This document shows positions 51,101-60,068 of a stretch of 64,000 nucleotides of DNA, piece by piece. Both the position numbers and the translations under genes were made by a program. Source of the DNA: Siphonodentalium dalli (lineage: Eukaryota > Mollusca > Scaphopoda > Gadilida > Siphonodentaliidae); the NCBI GenBank assembly GCA_032622095.1, contig CP136064.1:46885573-46949572 (forward strand). The letters are read 5' to 3'. Position 1 is the stretch's first letter; every line of letters begins with the position of its first letter. The notes beneath the pieces were generated by a model. It did not search any database. It had not been told where the DNA came from and saw nothing but the letters and a program-made list of their open reading frames with translations.

Positions 51101-54100
51101 ACAAACAATGTGTCGAATCTGAAATGCATGTTATCATTGAATGTAACACATCCGATAATTTAAGATATAATTTATTCAGCGAAATTGAGAAACACGATAG
51201 TGAATTCAATAAATTGAATTGCGCAGATAAATTTGCACTGATTATGAGAAATGATAATATTAAATTAATTAATAAGGTTTGCAACATAGTCCGGCTATTC
51301 TTCCTGCGGCGGAATAATACAACTCGAAGAAATTGTTAAGGGAATGTTGATAAGAACTGTGTTTGTTATAATAATTGATTTATGTATTGCTTATTAATGT
51401 ATTGATACTCATCAGTATCTTGCAACTGGCCTTTGAGGTGTTTTGCAATAAATTCTTGTATCTTGTACTTGAGATAATATACTAGTATACGAGACTACGA
51501 GTATGTGTCATTGAGTCGTTCAAAGGTTTTCAGCATGCTTACACCGACAATGGAATCTGGTAAGGCATTCCAATGCAGTATGACTCGAATGGTATAGCTA
51601 ACTCCGACTAACATAATAATAATAATGGATCATTATGTTGCTCCCATTTTGGTATCTGTAATCTGCATATATAGGAATTAATCGTCGAATGACTTGTTTC
51701 CCATAAATATAAAGATGACGATAATGTTGATGATAGTGACGATGATGGTGAAGACGAAGATGGTGCTGGCGATGATGATGATGATGATGATGATGATAAT
51801 TATGAATATGGTGCTGATAATGATGGTGGAGATGATGATAATGACGGGGGTGGTGATGATAATGATGAGGATGGTGATGATAATGATGAGGATGGTAATG
51901 ATATTGATGAGGATGGTAATGATAATGATGAGGATGGTAATGATAATGATGAGGATGGTGATGATAATGATGAGGATGGTAATGATAATGATGAGGATGG
52001 TAATGATAATGATGAGGATGGTAATGATAATGATGAGGATGGTAATGATAATGATGAGGATGGTAATGATAATGAGGATGGTGATGATAATGATGAGGAT
52101 GGTAATGATAATGATGAGGATGGTAATGATAATGATGATGATGGTGATGATAATGATGAGGATGGTGATGATAATGATGAGGACGGTAATGATATTGATG
52201 AGGATGGTAATGATATTGATGAGGATGGTGATGATAATGATGAGGATGGTAATGATAATGATGAGGATGGTAATGATAATGATGAGGATGGTGATGATAA
52301 TGATGAGGATGGTAATGATAATGATGAGGATGGTGATGATAATGATGAGGATGGTAATGATAATGATGAGGATGGTAATGATAATGATGAGGATGGTGAT
52401 GATAATGATGAGGATGGTAATGATAATGATGAGGATGGTGATGATAATGATGAGGATGGTGATGATAATGATGAGGATGGTGATGATAATGATGAGGATG
52501 GTAATGATATTGATGAGGATGGTAATGATAATGATGAGGATGGTGATGATAATGATGAGGATGGTAATGATAATGATGAGGATGGTAATGATAATGATGA
52601 GGATGGTGATGATAATGATGAGGATGGTAATGATAATGATGAGGATGGTAATGATAATGATGAGGATGGTGATGATAATGATGAGGATGGTGATGATAAT
52701 GATGAGGATGGTAATGATATTGATGAGGATGGTAATGATAATGATGAGGATGGTAATGATAATGATGAGGATGGTAATGATATTGATGAGGATGGTAATG
52801 ATATTGATGAGGATGGTAATGATAATGATGAGGATGGTGATGATAATGATGAGGATGGTAATGATAATGATGAGGATGGTAATGATAATGATGAGGATGA
52901 TAATGATAATGATGAGGATGGTAATGATAATGATGAGGATGGTGATGATAATTACGATGCTAATGATGATGGCGGTGATGGTGACGAATATAGTGCTGGT
53001 GATGATGATGACGATGATGATAATGATGTGTATGGTGATGATAATGATGGTGGTGATGATGATGGTAATGATGAGAATGATGATGGTAATGATAATGGTG
53101 GTGATAATAATGGTGATGATAATGATGAGGATGTGTTGATGACGATGTTCTGTTATCGGTGTGCTAAATTGCGAATCGTCACTCTCGGATAAGGTATTGG
53201 TGCTCTGGCGTTCGGCTACAATAAGGACGCGTATTCGAATATACACATCATCCATTTACCACCATCGTCCCAGGTCGTATGTAGACCCACTGTCCGATTT
53301 GACACCAAATACCTTAAAAAATACGATTACCAGACGAATGAAATATACATGAAACCACCATTATTCGTATCACAAAGGTATTTGGGAGAATCCCGGCACG
53401 ATCCATTAGTATTATGTGGAAAGCGGTCACAAAAGATCTTGATTGAGAACGCTCTTTATTAACTTCCGCTTTTAAAGGGATACTTTACTCAAATATTGTT
53501 GTTGGTTTCTATAGTATCTGAGTCGTAGAATAAGGTAACCATATTTCCTTTCTTTGAAAGTCTGTTCAGTACGAAGTAATGTTATGGATGGCAGATTAGC
53601 CGGAATGCGAAAATACAAATTATCGTTGTCGAGTAATTTTTGTACAGTTTTCAAGCACATGTATCAAATAAATGTTATATTATATGTACACTAGTCCCAT
53701 ATACTCATTTAAGTTCTTGTATATCAACCAGTCAGTGAGTGGTTTGAGTTTACGCCCCGTATCAATATAATTGTTTACACGATAATGTGTGCCGTGCGTT
53801 GCCCAATCCAATATTCGTGAATTAATTTGATTACGTCTTGTACACGGAAATTCGTAATTTATTTTATGGCTCCAGCTATAAATTAAATTTATATCAAATT
53901 ATTAACTTTGATTTTAAGTTAACCTATTAACCTGATCGTTTACAGAATATATCTTCGACTCAAATTACGTTTTTTCCTATATAATATCGATATTAGATCG
54001 TTGTTATTACCGGGAATTTATTTAAAATGGCGTACAGTACCACTTTAATTGTGCCACGAAATCATGGGTGCTCTTTGTTGAAATTTACTCTTTTGAAATT

Positions 54101-57100
54101 TGATATATAATTATGACTAACGAAACTATTATGGGGTCATTGGTCCGATTTAATTATGTTCGGGTATAGTAACATAGACCTTATGGTTCACATCGGACAG
54201 AACATATTTAAAGGATAGATATAAATTATTTTACATTGTTCCATGTGATATGGTTCCAGCGTTTTCGGTTGCCATTGTGTTTACACGAATCCGTCTATTC
54301 TTATTTACGTATACAGCAACTAGTGAAAAAGTGCTAATAGAAGCGGCCATTAGTGACTGGGAGGCAAACACGTGTGTGGATTTCGTCAAAAGAAATACAG
54401 AAAACGACTACATCAAAATAATTAAAGATTCGGGGTAAGTTGATCACAGGTATTGGAATTTGTGTCAAAACATGGGTTTTTATGACAATTTACTTCATTC
54501 TGTCCTCATTCAGAGGAGTAAATTGTCATAAAAACCCATTTTTTGACAGAAATTCCAATACCTGTGAGTTGATATATCGGCAACAACAATTCAGCCACGG
54601 TGTTACTACATTCCACTGCTTCTTGGGAATAATTAGAATTCGATGGAATTTGGCTCACATCAACGTCCATATTTCTATAGTCGAGATATTCTTTATATCA
54701 GGCAATATCGCTCTCGTTGGTCCCATTCTGATAATTATCCAGACTCCATCTCATTACTTTCATCTACGTCTGACGACACTCGCATTCTATTTGATTTCAA
54801 AGATGAAGGGGGGATTCCCTTTTTTTGTGAAAACTCATTAATATTCATAAGGCAATGTTTATCATAGCGATACACACCTAGATCGACACACTTGCGCCTG
54901 AGGTCACGTAAACATGCACGAGTAGTCACTCTTCCTCTAACCAATTTCCGTGCAATAAAATGCTCGTTACAGGTTTGCTTCACTGTACATGCAGAATACA
55001 AGTTTCGCCATTCAGATGCTATATAATAAAGAAAACTGTAATGGCAATATAGCGATAAGCACGCTATGATAAATATTATTGAGCTGTACCGCGGGCACGT
55101 TGTGTCATTTCCTTATTTGGAAAACGCGCTTGATATTTACTATACGATTACTCCAAGTTGTAATGATCCTTATTTGGCACGTGACGTATAATGCATGCCC
55201 ATAAGTTAGGAGAAAATACTATTTTTGAATACTTTTGCAATACAATTCTATGATGTATACCTGTTCTGTCTGATCATTCCCAAATTATGAATAAACGTAC
55301 GTTAGTTTTGATTTTTAACATGCGGTGTTTGGTCATTAAGATACGCGACGCTAACGTGTAGTTTATTCGATAACTTCATGACATAGCAGTCAAATACCGC
55401 GGGTGCAGTTTGTATGAACTATGCATGAACATGTGAATATAATTAAATTTGCAGGAAGCTATTCATCGCTCGCTGCGTATTGGCTTGATTTCTCCCGTTT
55501 GAAATAATTTTAACCACGAGAGTCGTTTGATCGTAAGTTCATTTAAATGAAACTCGGTCTAATTTTATTTAGACTGGTGTGATCAAGTCCTTCGGTGAGT
55601 GCAAAGGGGTATAATAGAAACAATGATTATGTCCTCTTCACGGATAAGCAGAATCTTTGAGATTTTTCCAACCAGGAAATTTAACACTTTTCTATATATA
55701 TGTTAACTGTGATTTTGCGAAAGGTTTCTGTGGTAACCAAGTATAGTTTATAGTTGACTTTTTAAATTGTTGTAAAACTTGCGTCTATCATACTGTTGAT
55801 CCGCTATAATTATGACTCCCTAGTTCTAACCCTGTCCGTCGTATATTTAGGTGCTGGTCATATATTGGGATGAATGGTGGCAGTCAAGAACTCTCACTTA
55901 GCAAAGGGTGTGTTTGGGTGAGTATTGTACTTTTAGTTGAATGTGTGTCGCTAAAACACGCATTCTGATTGGTCGAGAGCTGCTCATTCTACTTTTCTGC
56001 GATTCACGAGCATCACCCGCTGGCGGGTAATCAAATTTCAATGAAACACGTTTCAATCGACGACGACCGTCAAACACGTCACCGAACAGATTTACGTCGA
56101 TAGTATAATATTACCTATATCAATATACTAAATATAGCGCGAATAACTAATATTTTACGATGTGTCGCCGTTTGGTTTGGTATTAAACATAAATTGTATA
56201 GGCATACAATGTTATTGCATGCTTTCGATGCATGGTTATTGACGGAAGCTACTTTATCTTTAATCGTGTCAATGGGCGTGGTGTTGTTGTTGTAAAATAA
56301 GGACAATTTTAAAACAGAATAACGTTCGTATGTGTCTATAATCAATCAAGATTTACCTAAAGGTTTTATATGTATAATAGTAATTCCTTCTTGTATATTT
56401 TAAAACTGTGTTTAAGTCGGCTAATGAATTTCCGACGGGACATTAAGAAATAAAAGGATTGTCCCCTTCTAGTGCTCGACCATCTTCTTCCGAATGTGCA
56501 ATCACTCTCTATTAACCATGACTTATATGCTATATAATAGAAATTCGAAAAATTTCCAACCTCCTGTGACTGTTTTGGACTGTATGAGAAGCTGGAGGTG
56601 CCCATGGGTGGGGGAGGGTGCAAATAGAATTCCCGAACTTGGAAACTTTGAACAGCGGTGGGGCTTGGTGGTGCCTCACCCCGACTATTGTTAAAATAAA
56701 AATACAACACACTTCATGCCTGATATAACAATGGTTAAAATATTACACTGAACTAGGTTGAAACGGTATGCTTTTCGAACGAGTATAATTAGTATGGAAT
56801 TTGTTGTCTTTAGACCAACGGTCGCATGCATGCTCCTAATTCTGACCAAATTATTAGACCGAAATGGCTATTAGTCGACACTTTTCCAGTAAAGAGTGTA
56901 AGGGTGAAAATTTTCAACCTTGAAGAACAAATTGGAAAATTCAAACCGGATTGGGGGGGGGATACATTTTAGCCACGCTCCTGACATGTGACATATGAAC
57001 AGATATCTAAGTTATATCGGGTATGTTTTCAATTTACAGAAGGATATTATCGTGCACGAGTTTGGCCATGCCATGGGTCTGCACCATGAACAGAATCGAC

Positions 57101-59505
57101 CTGACAGAGACAGTTTCATCACGGTCAATTTCGATAATATTCGTGATGGTCGGGGGAGTCAGTTCCGGAAATCGGCGGCGTCCCGCGTGACGGGATTTGG
57201 TACAACATACGATTACTATAGTGTCATGCACTACGGCGACTATGTGAGTTTCTTTACCACAGTATGCATAAAGTTCTTCGAAGTCAGTTTATGCGAAATA
57301 GCATAAAAAAAACAACAAACATGCATCAACATGAGAAGTTATTGGTGGTAGTTGAAAGACGATGCATTGCATCAAACAGTTATAATGAACACAATTAATT
57401 TTCGTTTGTATTTACATGCTTTAAGTTTTAATTCATTTTGTAACTTGCATTTGCCTATATATCTGGTGTATTGCAATAAATATTCTATTCTAACCAGTGC
57501 AAGAATAAATATATGAATATGTTCACGTTTAATACCTCCAATAATGAAAGTTCTCATGCCAAAAACAGTGTTATGTAAATAGGCTACAGTGAATTTACCG
57601 ATTAAAAGTGCAATTAGTTCAATAAAGTACCACATAACAATGGTATCAACATGCGAAATTTTGTTATTGTAGAGGTTATTTATTCATACATGTTCTTCTC
57701 AGGGGCGATCTTTATACAGACTTATATATATGTTTGCATATATATCGTTGGTGGTGTTAATATGCAAATTGTGTATCCGAGATTTCGAAGGGGGGACAAC
57801 GCACGAAATCAACATAACTCTGGGCCCGGGATGTAACAAACTCGAGGGTGTGTCTTTTTACTGGATTCCGGATTCCGGATTTCGACCAGGATTTAGGTGT
57901 CTTTTTACCGGATTTCGACCCGGATTCATGTGTTAAACATGGGTTATAATAAACATAAAATTGAAATCAGGGTTCGGGTCGAAATTAGAAAAAGACACAT
58001 AAAATCAGGATCCAGATCCGGGCATAAAGTTTGTCTGTAAATGGGCTCATTCTCGCGTGAAATCAACCCAAGCGCCATGTTCACCGTTTCTAAATAAACT
58101 GAGTTCCGCGTGGCTCAGCTGCCATTTAATGTATTAAATACTTGAATAGAAAAGAACTATTCGTATCCGAATCCGGGAATGATCTGATCTAAACATCAAC
58201 ATCTATAACCTAGTTCCACGCGACTCAGTTTACATTTATTGTATTAAATAAGCATTACTTTATAAGAAGAAAAAATCCGGATCCGGGCATAATCTGTACC
58301 TTTAAATATTATCAGTAAATACGTGGAAATTAATTCGGTTCCGCACATGGTGTACCTTTAAATGCGATAATAATTCGGTGAACTCAATCCAACAGCCTAG
58401 TATAACGTCTCAAAATCAACTTATAACTTTGTTCCACGTGACATTTAATATATCAAAAAGACGATAATTTATATGGAAAAAAAGAGAGAGAAAAAAAACC
58501 GGATCCGGACATGATATCTACCTTTAAATATGATCAATAATTACGAGATAATTAATTCTGATCCGGACATGGTGTGTTCCCTTAAATGCCATCATGATCA
58601 CGTAAAATCAACCCAACCGCCGTGTCTATATGAACAAATAAGAAGTATGCTGATCCGGGCACGATATGTACCTTTAAATACGATTAATCGAGTTGAATGA
58701 GCACGACAGCCCTATATTGGTTTAATCTCACATCCTAACCAGTTTCCGCGTGTCAGAAACGGCTTTTAATGGGTTAAATGTGTGATAAAACGAGCATGAA
58801 ATCCGGGTCGAACCGGTAGAAAGACACCTCAATCCGGTCGAAATCCGGGATCCGGAATCCGGTAAAAAGACACACCCCAAAATGGAGCATAAATTATGCT
58901 TTCAAACTAAATAAAATAAAAGTTCCTAGAAATTAATTAGATCGGTCGTCAAGAAATATCAGACTATACTATTCGTCTCGGTGTGACCAAAGATCACGAC
59001 CGATGGAAGAACAACTACATCTTGTAGACAAAGCGGCCTTATTTAATTCTGACTAGTATGGTACGTTTCGTGAAATGCCAACTATTAACATAGTTGGTTT
59101 CCGTTGCATGGACTTGGTTTGGAAATAGAACATAGCTATCTGTCTCCTGGATATTTTCCCGATTTTTCGAGCAAATGGAATTATGCTTGACGGGCAATTA
59201 GTGATAAGTTGTTTTGCTATTTAAACCTCTATACCATTTACGTGTCGGGTTTAATGGAATATCCCACTGATGTGTCAACCGCCGAACAGTTTCAACGATA
59301 TATGCTGATAAATCTAACTGTCATATCTGTCCCTTTGTAATCCCAACATCACTTTGACGGGAATATTTTCTTCCCCAGGCGTTCACGAAAAATGGATTAA
59401 GAACCATTGTCACATCCATACCGTCCGCACAACAGGAGATTGGAACAAGCCCAACTCTCAGCTACCTAGATGCAGCAGTTATGAACATAATGTATTCGTG
59501 CAATA
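36815..59505 (+). CDS. astacin-family (M12A) zinc metalloprotease, 8 exons, 3' incomplete
   Basis: Secreted zinc endopeptidase made as a proenzyme. Joining the eight exons (coordinates in separate entries) gives 270 residues with every GT-AG junction in phase. Residues 1-5 plus a hydrophobic run at 6-17 form a signal peptide. The propeptide follows, with D56 in VELDIKLT aligned with the aspartate switch of the family's FxGD motif. A basic site, KRRWRR (71-76), precedes the mature start NA (77-78) and NGIIPYTI (87-94). The catalytic domain has C118, C139 in GCWSYIG and C158, zinc ligands H166, H170 and H176 with catalytic E167 (HEFGHAMGLHHE), Met-turn SVMHY (M223, Y225) and C269. Pairings C118-C269 and C139-C158 are expected from the family. 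The catalytic core is complete, and any C-terminal domains are missing from the window. The substrate cannot be told. Confidence 0.93.
36983..38735 (+). repeat. 86-88-bp satellite in astacin intron 1, about 20 units
   Basis: Units run attaccccgcaaaaattgtc, gtcgctatatagagaagaca, gattttacacgggtcataac, aatctcgtatgccccgtgta. The half-sites ttttacacggg and cccgtgtaaaa face each other across about 17 bases, so each full unit can form a hairpin. Some units read ttttacaaggtc, losing 2 bp and part of the pairing. Frames of up to 178 codons (37227-37763) are repeat-derived. Units are highly alike, so the array is young or homogenised. It starts about 155 bases after exon 1. Confidence 0.92.
39076..39211. 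repeat. 136-bp near-perfect palindrome
   Basis: ttacacggcttgttgatggg at the left end is mirrored by cccatcaacaagccgtgtaa at the right end. Pairing continues through gatacggtgtggtatgcccc, with a few mismatches near the centre. A related gggccataccacgccgtatc lies at 36912, on the other side of the satellite. Confidence 0.9.
40197..40267 (+). repeat. 71-bp direct repeat, copy A
   Basis: actatttgtttacataacat to acatgcaaatt is repeated identically or nearly so at 40859-40929. The 590 bases between hold a TG-rich stretch (40360-40740). Confidence 0.85.
40859..40929 (+). repeat. 71-bp direct repeat, copy B
   Basis: Second copy of the block at 40197. Each copy contains an internal short duplication of gtttgtttacataaca. 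Confidence 0.85.
41172..41692. mobile_element. 521-bp inverted-repeat element with MADF-like remnant
   Basis: attatggtggagtttggtga at the left end mirrors tcaccaaactccaccataat at the right end, continuing through aattggtcgtcataattaat. Inside, plus-strand bases 41460-41570 read TWANEAVSKLLEKMQLRENI then WNKQSELYKDTKTRKR. This resembles the MADF/Myb-SANT-like DNA-binding domain (LIxLxxxxxxLWxxxxxxYKDxxKR) carried by Harbinger-type transposons and host regulators. It is short and without flanking domain parts, so I treat it as a remnant. Confidence 0.55.
42071..42167 (+). CDS. astacin exon 2 (signal peptide and propeptide)
   Basis: Follows a cacatttcag acceptor. Codes VILVVIVLCSLHLTTG then RHTIDQSLQGVLDKHG and ends in phase 1 at gtaaga. 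The hydrophobic core plus small residues give a plausible signal-peptidase site after G21. Confidence 0.85.
42168..45019 (+). other. astacin intron 2
   Basis: Mostly unassigned AT-rich sequence. A weak inverted pair (ggataatattcgaag and gagaatattatct) lies at 42272-42372. Near 43833-43853, aacgccgggtatccctgcta is the complement of a start like that of the insertion at 8221, so 43170-43855 may be a minus-strand retroposon remnant. A 117-codon frame at 42339 has no recognisable domain. Confidence 0.45.
45020..45119 (+). CDS. astacin exon 3 (propeptide)
   Basis: Acceptor ccacag, donor gtaagt, phase 1 in and 2 out. Codes ELPHKDGHAVEPSDIVELDI then KLTKSEAEDRKHS. D56 in VELD is the probable zinc-binding switch residue that keeps the enzyme inactive. 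The family's usual F and G around it are not conserved. A (TA)n tract starts 21 bases after the exon. Confidence 0.88.
45141..45187. repeat. (TA)n microsatellite
   Basis: About 23 uninterrupted TA units starting 21 bases after the exon 3 donor. Likely length-variable. Confidence 0.95.
46529..46993. mobile_element. MITE, TGACCCGCCATATC family, copy 2
   Basis: Same ends as the 31489-31957 element and the same pair of TATATA hairpins (about 46590-46645 and 46878-46933). Length 465 against 469 bp, and the cores are very similar, including cctgcagggagccccacaca. Inserted in astacin intron 3. Confidence 0.88.
48843..48931. repeat. 89-bp hairpin
   Basis: gtacagtatgtgtttttctt is mirrored by acaagcaaaacacatactgt. 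A second short inner pair (gtggtaac/cacaacc region) lies in the loop. Confidence 0.75.
49348..49430 (+). CDS. astacin exon 4 (cleavage site, mature N terminus)
   Basis: Acceptor tatatag, donor gtgagt, phase 2 in and 1 out. Codes KRRWRRNASTIHSRW then TNGIIPYTISEDF. The basic run is a likely furin-type activation site. R-N-A and W-x-N-G-I-I-P-Y-T-I are hallmark residues of the mature astacin start. Confidence 0.92.
49663..50101 (-). mobile_element. tRNA-derived SINE (minus strand)
   Basis: Read on the minus strand, it begins ggagctccgtggtccagtgg and ttagcacgttgaac, a tRNA-like head with an A-box (TGGTCCAGTGGTTAG). A clear B-box was not found. It ends in repeated aacttgaacttgaacatgcc-type tail sequence (ttcaagttcaagttcaatg on the plus strand), like the 3' tail of CR1/L2-type LINEs. 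About 440 bp. Target duplications were not verified. Confidence 0.55.
50512..50580 (+). repeat. 35-bp tandem duplication
   Basis: aagaaattacttcttatttg with gggtactatttacgt is repeated once exactly, separated by a single a. Confidence 0.9.
51004..51465 (+). pseudogene. LINE ORF2 C-terminal remnant with 3' UTR
   Basis: FSKFRVG and EKGRHRQLLIPIR (51010-51070) lead, after a frameshift, into MCSMCDKQCVESEMHVIIEC and NTSDNLRYNLF, then FALIMRNDN, ending at 51339. This is the CxxC...H...C motif and following segment at the C terminus of LINE ORF2 proteins. It is followed by tgtattgatactcatcagta, cttgcaactggcctttgagg and gcaataaattcttgtatctt, a LINE-like 3' end with a polyadenylation-type signal. 5'-truncated, at least one frameshift. 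Lies in astacin intron 4. Confidence 0.8.
51710..53135. repeat. 21-bp minisatellite (gatgaggatggtaatgataat)
   Basis: About 60 near-identical units lie in astacin intron 4, flanked by looser gat-rich sequence. All length changes are multiples of three, so several frames stay open: plus strand 51694-53139 (Met/Ile-rich), minus strand 51678-53255 (Ile/Thr-rich) and a plus-strand Asp/Asn-rich frame 51693-53186 that lacks an early ATG. None has a recognisable domain. The exon 4 to exon 5 junction is perfect without it, so it is considered intronic repeat. Confidence 0.9.
54317..54434 (+). CDS. astacin exon 5
   Basis: Acceptor tatacag, donor gtaagt, phase 1 in and 2 out. Codes STSEKVLIEAAISDWEANTC then VDFVKRNTENDYIKIIKDSG. 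It matches the family's xIxxAIxDWExxTCVxF and DYIxI segments, with C118 as the first structural cysteine. An imperfect 122-bp hairpin begins 10 bases after the exon. Confidence 0.92.
54445..54566. repeat. 122-bp hairpin next to exon 5 donor
   Basis: cacaggtattggaatttgtg and catgggtttttatgacaatt on the left are mirrored by aattgtcataaaaacccatt and gaaattccaatacctgtg on the right, around a loop of roughly 20 bases with a few mismatches. Confidence 0.88.
54567..57039 (+). other. rest of astacin intron 5, and intron 6
   Basis: Apart from exon 6, no coding sequence was recognised. Frames of 74 (plus, 54643) and 88 codons (minus, 54735-55001) overlap at 54643-55001 and could be transposon debris, but I cannot name a family. 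A G-tract lies near 56953. Confidence 0.4.
55851..55917 (+). CDS. astacin exon 6
   Basis: Acceptor atatttag, donor gtgagt, phase 2 in and 0 out. Codes GCWSYIGMNGGSQELSLSKG then CVW, the conserved cysteine loop (C139 to C158) before the active site. Confidence 0.92.
57040..57243 (+). CDS. astacin exon 7 (zinc motif and Met-turn)
   Basis: Acceptor atttacag, donor gtgagt, 68 codons in phase 0. Contains HEFGHAMGLHHEQNRPDRD, TVNFDNI and TTYDYYSVMHYGDY. All residues of HExxHxxGxxHE and the Met-turn M-x-Y are intact, so the catalytic centre is not degraded. GLHHEQ replaces the more common GFxHEQ form. Confidence 0.96.
57846..58877. mobile_element. 1.03-kb inverted-repeat element, GGATCCGG-rich
   Basis: gggtgtgtctttttactgga at the left end mirrors tccggtaaaaagacacaccc at the right end. 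Each end carries a second inverted block (aggtgtctttttaccggatt and its mirror) and repeated atccggattccgga. The interior repeats ccgggcatNatNtgtaccttt several times. Inserted in astacin intron 7. No coding frame. Confidence 0.85.
59379..59505 (+). CDS. astacin exon 8 (end of catalytic domain)
   Basis: Acceptor ttccccag, donor gtaagt, phase 0 in and 1 out. Codes AFTKNGLRTIVTSIPSAQQE then IGTSPTLSYLDAAVMNIMY and SCN. C269 closes the catalytic domain. Because the exon ends in phase 1 at a strong donor, at least one further exon must follow. None was recognised in the remaining 4.5 kb. Confidence 0.93.
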
Positions 59506-59919
59506 GTAAGTAAATACATTTATATGATATAGTATTCAATTGTAGAACAATACACTCAACTTTAACACTGAGATTAAATTATTTCCTTGGCATAATTTCA
59601 GAGGACTTGGTATTAATGGATTTTCCATTGGTAAACTCCAATGTGCTTTCCAATAATGCTAGGAATAATAATGGTGAACTCTCAAACTAGTTATAATGAC
59701 AATCCTCTATTATTTGGAGGTAATGTTCTATTCTTGAGGTTGGTGTACTAATTGCCCTGATATCTATCAAAGTGGAAGAACAGTGAAGAGAGAAAAAAGG
59801 ATCTGCTTAGTAATATCGGAAGTCAGCTTTATAGATCTAGAAATGAGAGTGATCGCATGATAAGAAATAGATATGGTTCTATTCAATGTGTTTCTTGATC
59901 AGAAATGATAGACCTAGAG
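59506..59919. other. start of the intron after exon 8
   Basis: Follows the gtaagt donor of exon 8. No acceptor with a phase-1 exon resembling an astacin C-terminal domain was recognised here or in the following unassigned sequence. Confidence 0.4.
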
Positions 59920-60068
59920 GATCTACAACGAATCCCAGTTTATAGCGGAATTTACAAAACGAGTCCAGTAAATTAGGACAGAGTCTTTGGCGAGGTCCAG
60001 ACCTAATTTACTGGACGAGTTTTGTAAATTCCGCTATAAACTGCATGTAATTGGGACGAGTTGTAGAT
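59920..60068. repeat. 149-bp hairpin
   Basis: gtttatagcggaatttacaa and acgagtccagtaaattagga on the left are mirrored by acctaatttactggacgag and ttttgtaaattccgctataa on the right. The outer atctacaac and gttgtagat pair too. Confidence 0.88.

Noticed and set aside
51678-53255. 525-codon minus-strand and 481-codon plus-strand open frames
   Set aside because: Both are read-through of a 21-bp repeat with triplet-length changes only. Composition is Ile/Thr or Met/Ile with no domain, and flanking astacin exons join perfectly without them.
54643-55001. 74-codon plus-strand and 88-codon minus-strand frames in astacin intron 5
   Set aside because: They overlap each other, match no family I know and have no splice or start support. 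Transposon debris remains possible.
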